A program made the translations under genes and the position numbers. The notes beneath the pieces were generated by a model. That model did no database searches and was not told where the DNA came from. It saw only the letters and a program-made list of their open reading frames with translations. Below, piece by piece: positions 6,854 through 9,696 of a stretch of 9,696 nt of DNA; within the stretch, counting starts at the first letter, position 1, and the number at the start of each line of letters is the position of its first letter. This DNA is from Balneolales bacterium. GTDB lineage: Bacteria > Bacteroidota > Rhodothermia > Balneolales > Natronogracilivirgulaceae. The stretch covers positions 1 through 9,696 of the forward strand of contig SLLW01000225.1 of assembly GCA_007133875.1 (NCBI GenBank). The letters are read 5' to 3'.

Positions 6854-6882
6854 TTGTTACCCTGTAAAAGGGCTGGTATTAT
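6854..6882 (+). promoter_or_regulatory. Possible internal promoter upstream of plsX
   Basis: TTGTTA (6854-6859), a 17-base spacer and TATTAT (6877-6882), with TGG just before the -10 as in an extended -10. This is a sigma70-type arrangement with 4/6 and 5/6 matches. It would start transcription near 6889, about 40 bases before the plsX ATG. Bacteroidota primary sigma factors usually use TAnnTTTG instead, and I found no good TAnnTTTG with a correctly spaced TTG in this gap, so the call is tentative. Confidence 0.3.
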
Positions 6883-6927
6883 GATCCGCAAGAAGTTTAT
6901 TTGTTGTTAATTAAACATATTGAAAAT

Positions 6928-7911
6928 ATGAAAATAGCTGTTGATGCTGCCGGGGGCGATCATTATCCTGGGAACCCTGTAGAAGGTGCCATTCTGGCCG
7001 TAAATGAAGATTCGAATTTGTCGGTGATTCTTTTGGGGCCGAAAAAGGCAGTTGAAGAGGCGCTGTCCGGACACGATTATCCGAAAGATCGTATTTATGT
7101 CCATGATTCACCTGAAGTGATCGGCATGGAAGAGTCTCCCTCTCAGGCCGTAAAAAGCAAGCCCCGTTCATCGATTGTGGAAGGCCTGGGAATGCACCAA
7201 AAGGGGATGGCGGATGGCTTTGTCAGTGCCGGAAACACCGGGGCATTGATGGCCGCATCAGCTTTTATCCTTGGGCGTTTGGATGGCGTATTACGACCTA
7301 CCATCGCCACTTTTTTTCCAACCGTGAAAGGCGCCGGCCTGATGATCGATGCCGGGGCAAATCTGGATGCCAAACCGGAAATGCTCTTCCAGTTTGGTGC
7401 CATGGGCAATATATACGCTCGTGATATCATGGGCATAGAGGTTCCAAGAGTCGGATTACTGAATGTAGGCGAAGAGAAGGAGAAAGGTTCCGAGACGTTG
7501 AAAAAAGCCTATCACCTGCTGGAGGCACTTCCCGGGTTTATTGGCAATATTGAGGGGCGTGATATCCTTTCCGGACAAGCCGATGTATTTGTATGTGATG
7601 GAATAACTGGTAATATCCTGCTGAAATTCGGAGAATCGATTCCCGATGCGTTAAAGACGCTGTTGATGGGAGTGATCAAGAAGAAGCAGTTGAATGCCGA
7701 ACAGGCGGGCATGGTCGCTTCATTGCTGGAGGAAGCTTTTGCACCATTTGATTATCAGCGAGTAGGTGGGGTACCCTTTCTCGGAGTCAATGGGATAAGC
7801 ATGGTAGGCCACGGAGGAAGTTCGCCGGTCGCTGTCAAAAATATGATTCTCAACGCCGTAAAAATGGCGGAAACCGATATTAACAAAAAGATCATCGCAT
7901 CTGTAGCCTGA
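6928..7911 (+). CDS. plsX: Phosphate acyltransferase PlsX
   Basis: Converts acyl-ACP and phosphate to acyl-phosphate, the acyl donor for PlsY in phospholipid synthesis; the family is a peripheral inner-membrane enzyme. The 327 residues compare with about 330 in Bacillus. Family blocks: MKIAVDAAGGDHYPGN (1-16) at the N-terminus, then SAGNTGALMAAS, IDAGANLDAKPE, GLLNVGEEKEKG, EGRDILSG, VCDGITGNILLK, and GVPFLGVNGISMVGHGGSS near the end. An in-frame TTG at 6901 would add nine residues before the conserved start; the ATG with its A-rich leader (ATTGAAAAT) is the better start. fabH follows after 48 bases, in the classical rpmF-plsX-fabH-fabD order. Confidence 0.96.
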   Translation: MKIAVDAAGGDHYPGNPVEGAILAVNEDSNLSVILLGPKKAVEEALSGHDYPKDRIYVHDSPEVIGMEESPSQAVKSKPRSSIVEGLGMHQKGMADGFVSAGNTGALMAASAFILGRLDGVLRPTIATFFPTVKGAGLMIDAGANLDAKPEMLFQFGAMGNIYARDIMGIEVPRVGLLNVGEEKEKGSETLKKAYHLLEALPGFIGNIEGRDILSGQADVFVCDGITGNILLKFGESIPDALKTLLMGVIKKKQLNAEQAGMVASLLEEAFAPFDYQRVGGVPFLGVNGISMVGHGGSSPVAVKNMILNAVKMAETDINKKIIASVA

Positions 7912-7959
7912 CGGCTGGTCGATCATCCCATGTAATCACGGACTGGTAGAAATTTAGGA

Positions 7960-8952
7960 ATGAGTTCTAAAATAAAAGCAAAAATTTCGGCTGTGGGCCA
8001 TTATTTGCCCGATTATGTCTTGACGAATAAAGAGCTGGAATCGTTGGTTGAGACAAATGACGAATGGATCCGGACCCGGACGGGCATCAGCGAACGCAGA
8101 ATTCTTAAAGATCCGGAGAAAGCATCGGCTTTTATGGCTGCCGAAGCTGCAAAAGAAATCCTGGAGCAGCGCGGCATCGAAGCTGAGGAAATTGATGCGA
8201 TTATCGTAGCTACTATTACACCGGATTACATGTTTCCGGCGACGGCCTGTCTTACACAGACAATGATTGGTGCTACCAACGCTTTTGGATATGACCTTTC
8301 TGCGGCATGTTCCGGGTTTTTGTTTGCCCTGTCATCCGGATCAGCACTCATCGAATCAGGACAGTGTAAAAAAGTTCTGGTCATCGGTTCTGATAAAATG
8401 AGCGCCATCACTGATTTTACCGACCGCACCACCTGTATCCTTTTTGGTGATGGGGCAGCCGGTGTTCTTCTGGAACCATCCGACGATGAAAACGGTATCA
8501 TTGACCACATCTTGCACTCATCCGCCGTCGGAGCCGAATCGTTGATGCAGGAGGCCGGTGGCAGCCGTAACCCGGCAACCCGTGATACGGTCGAGAATAA
8601 AAAGCATTATATCCGGCAGGAAGGGCGGTCAGTTTTCAAAAAAGCGACCGAAGGAATGGCAGATGTTTCGGTGGAAATCATGAAAAAAAACAACCTGACG
8701 GCCGAAGATATCCAGTGGTTGGTACCACATCAGGCAAACCTGCGGATTATTGATGCCACCGCACGGCGAATGGAACTGAATCCCGAAAAGGTCATGATTA
8801 ACATTGGCAAATATGGGAACACGACCGCGGCAACCATTCCGCTTTGCCTGTACGACTGGAAGGATCGCCTGAATAAAGGTGATAACATTATCCTGGCTGC
8901 ATTTGGAGGTGGATACACCTGGGGTGCCACTTATCTTAAATGGGCAATCTAA
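7960..8952 (+). CDS. fabH: 3-oxoacyl-ACP synthase III (beta-ketoacyl-ACP synthase III)
   Basis: Starts fatty acid synthesis by condensing an acyl-CoA primer, usually acetyl-CoA or a branched acyl-CoA, with malonyl-ACP. The 330-residue thiolase-fold protein has the full Cys-His-Asn triad: C117 in SAACSGFLFAL, H257 in VPHQANLRI and N287 in GKYGNTTAA. Other family marks are NDEWIRTRTGISERR (33-47), FGDGAAGVLLEP (162-173) and the C-terminal AFGGGYTWGA (314-323). Primer preference (straight or branched) is not evident from these residues. The ATG is directly preceded by AGGA, too close to act as a Shine-Dalgarno. It is flanked by plsX and, after only 10 bases, by fabD, which supplies its malonyl-ACP substrate. 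Confidence 0.97.
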   Translation: MSSKIKAKISAVGHYLPDYVLTNKELESLVETNDEWIRTRTGISERRILKDPEKASAFMAAEAAKEILEQRGIEAEEIDAIIVATITPDYMFPATACLTQTMIGATNAFGYDLSAACSGFLFALSSGSALIESGQCKKVLVIGSDKMSAITDFTDRTTCILFGDGAAGVLLEPSDDENGIIDHILHSSAVGAESLMQEAGGSRNPATRDTVENKKHYIRQEGRSVFKKATEGMADVSVEIMKKNNLTAEDIQWLVPHQANLRIIDATARRMELNPEKVMINIGKYGNTTAATIPLCLYDWKDRLNKGDNIILAAFGGGYTWGATYLKWAI

Positions 8953-8962
8953 TTATAATTCC

Positions 8963-9696
8963 ATGAAAAAAGCGTATCTGTTTCCCGGTCAGGGATCACA
9001 AAAAAAAGGTATGGGTCAGGATCATTACCGGTTTGATCAGGATTTCCGGAAACGCTGTGATCAGGCTAATGAGATTCTCGGATTCCGCATAACCGATATC
9101 ATGTTTGAGGATGAAGGAAATGCCCTCACACAAACAAAATTTACCCAGCCCGCTCTGTTTGTTCATGCCTGTGCTCTGTTCGAAATGTTGGGACACCAGC
9201 CCGATGTTGTGGCCGGCCATAGCCTTGGTGAATATACGGCGCTTACTGCTGCCGGAGTCATCCTGTTTGAAGATGCCCTTGTCGCCGTAAAAAAGCGGGG
9301 AGAACTGATGCAGCGTGCCGGAGAGAACAACCCCGGAGCAATGGCGGCTGTTATCGGACTCGAGGATGCCGTAGTTGAGAAGACATGCGAGGAAGTATCG
9401 GCAGAAGGAGAGGGGACGGTTGTACCGGCAAATTATAATGCCAGGGGGCAGCTTGTCATCTCCGGAAATGAGCAGGAAGTAACGACTGCTGTCGAAAAAC
9501 TGAAAGAGTCCGGTGCAAAAATGGCAAAAACCCTTCCGGTAAGCGGGGCCTTTCACTCAACGTTGATGGAATCAGCCAGGGAAGAGCTGGATACAATAAT
9601 AGACGATCTTATATTTGTTCCACCAAAAGCCTTTGTATATTCCAATGTCACAGGCATGGCATCGAAAGATCCGGACGTATTGAAACAGAATTTAAA
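8963..9696 (+). CDS. fabD: Malonyl-CoA:ACP transacylase (C-terminus cut by window edge)
   Basis: Transfers malonyl from CoA to acyl carrier protein, feeding FabH and the elongating synthases. I read 244 codons with no stop to the right edge; the family is usually about 290-310 residues, so roughly 50-65 are missing. The N-terminus KKAYLFPGQGSQKKGMG (2-18) carries the oxyanion-hole PGQGSQ. GHSLGEYTAL (85-94) gives the nucleophile S87. R112 in VKKRGELMQ is the malonyl carboxylate-binding Arg, and H198 in SGAFHS is the catalytic His. All key residues are present and the frame is intact. The ATG is 10 bases after the fabH stop without an obvious Shine-Dalgarno. By family gene order, fabG and acpP would be expected next, outside this window. 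Confidence 0.96.
   Translation, partial: MKKAYLFPGQGSQKKGMGQDHYRFDQDFRKRCDQANEILGFRITDIMFEDEGNALTQTKFTQPALFVHACALFEMLGHQPDVVAGHSLGEYTALTAAGVILFEDALVAVKKRGELMQRAGENNPGAMAAVIGLEDAVVEKTCEEVSAEGEGTVVPANYNARGQLVISGNEQEVTTAVEKLKESGAKMAKTLPVSGAFHSTLMESAREELDTIIDDLIFVPPKAFVYSNVTGMASKDPDVLKQNL

Noticed and set aside
6860..6872. CCCT-GTAAA-AGGG dyad as a transcription terminator after rpmF
   Set aside because: A four-base stem with no following T-run is too weak for an intrinsic terminator.
6901..6927. TTG at 6901 as an upstream plsX start
   Set aside because: It adds nine residues before the conserved MKIAVDAAGGD start; the ATG at 6928 matches the family N-terminus.
8996..9556. Minus-strand open frame of 186 codons
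   Set aside because: Antisense to fabD, whose frame shows PGQGSQ, GHSLGE and the catalytic His; the minus-strand frame is a shadow.

Overview
The window looks like chromosomal core DNA from a Gram-negative member of the Bacteroidota/Balneolota-Rhodothermota group. The reasons are: an LpxH-like lipid A enzyme in the form with GNHD and HGDGL motifs, which I recall from Bacteroidota; few Shine-Dalgarno sequences; one good Bacteroidota-type promoter (TTG-N20-TAnnTTTG); an L32 starting MAHPKRKTS; and mid-range GC by eye. I cannot assign a genus. There are no insertion sequences, phage genes, CRISPR arrays, tRNA or rRNA genes, and I see no new system. The window is dense, conserved housekeeping sequence with two genes cut by its edges.

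Left arm, minus strand, read from 2903 down to 1: a trans-polyprenyl diphosphate synthase, an LpxH-like UDP-2,3-diacylglucosamine diphosphatase and a class A penicillin-binding protein cut by the left edge. The first two genes overlap by 23 bases and the next two are 8 bases apart, so this is probably one envelope-synthesis operon covering isoprenoid chains, lipid A and peptidoglycan polymerisation.

A 136-base divergent region (2904-3039) separates it from the plus-strand genes. First comes a glycolytic and nucleotide-salvage set: ATP-dependent phosphofructokinase (pfkA), glucose-6-phosphate isomerase (pgi) and a deoxynucleoside kinase, with gaps of 17 and 6 bases. A promoter-like sequence right after the kinase stop starts the classical ribosome and fatty-acid cluster: DUF177/YceD, ribosomal protein L32 (rpmF), PlsX, FabH and FabD, the last cut by the right edge. 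These proteins link ribosome assembly with fatty acid initiation (FabD makes malonyl-ACP, FabH does the first condensation) and phospholipid entry (PlsX makes acyl-phosphate).

The points most worth a second look are the start-site corrections (DUF177 at 6044 and plsX at 6928, both ATG, rather than upstream TTG codons), the A7-TAG run where the polyprenyl synthase gene overlaps an LpxH-like gene without an ATG start, and a 185-base gap with a possible promoter between rpmF and plsX.
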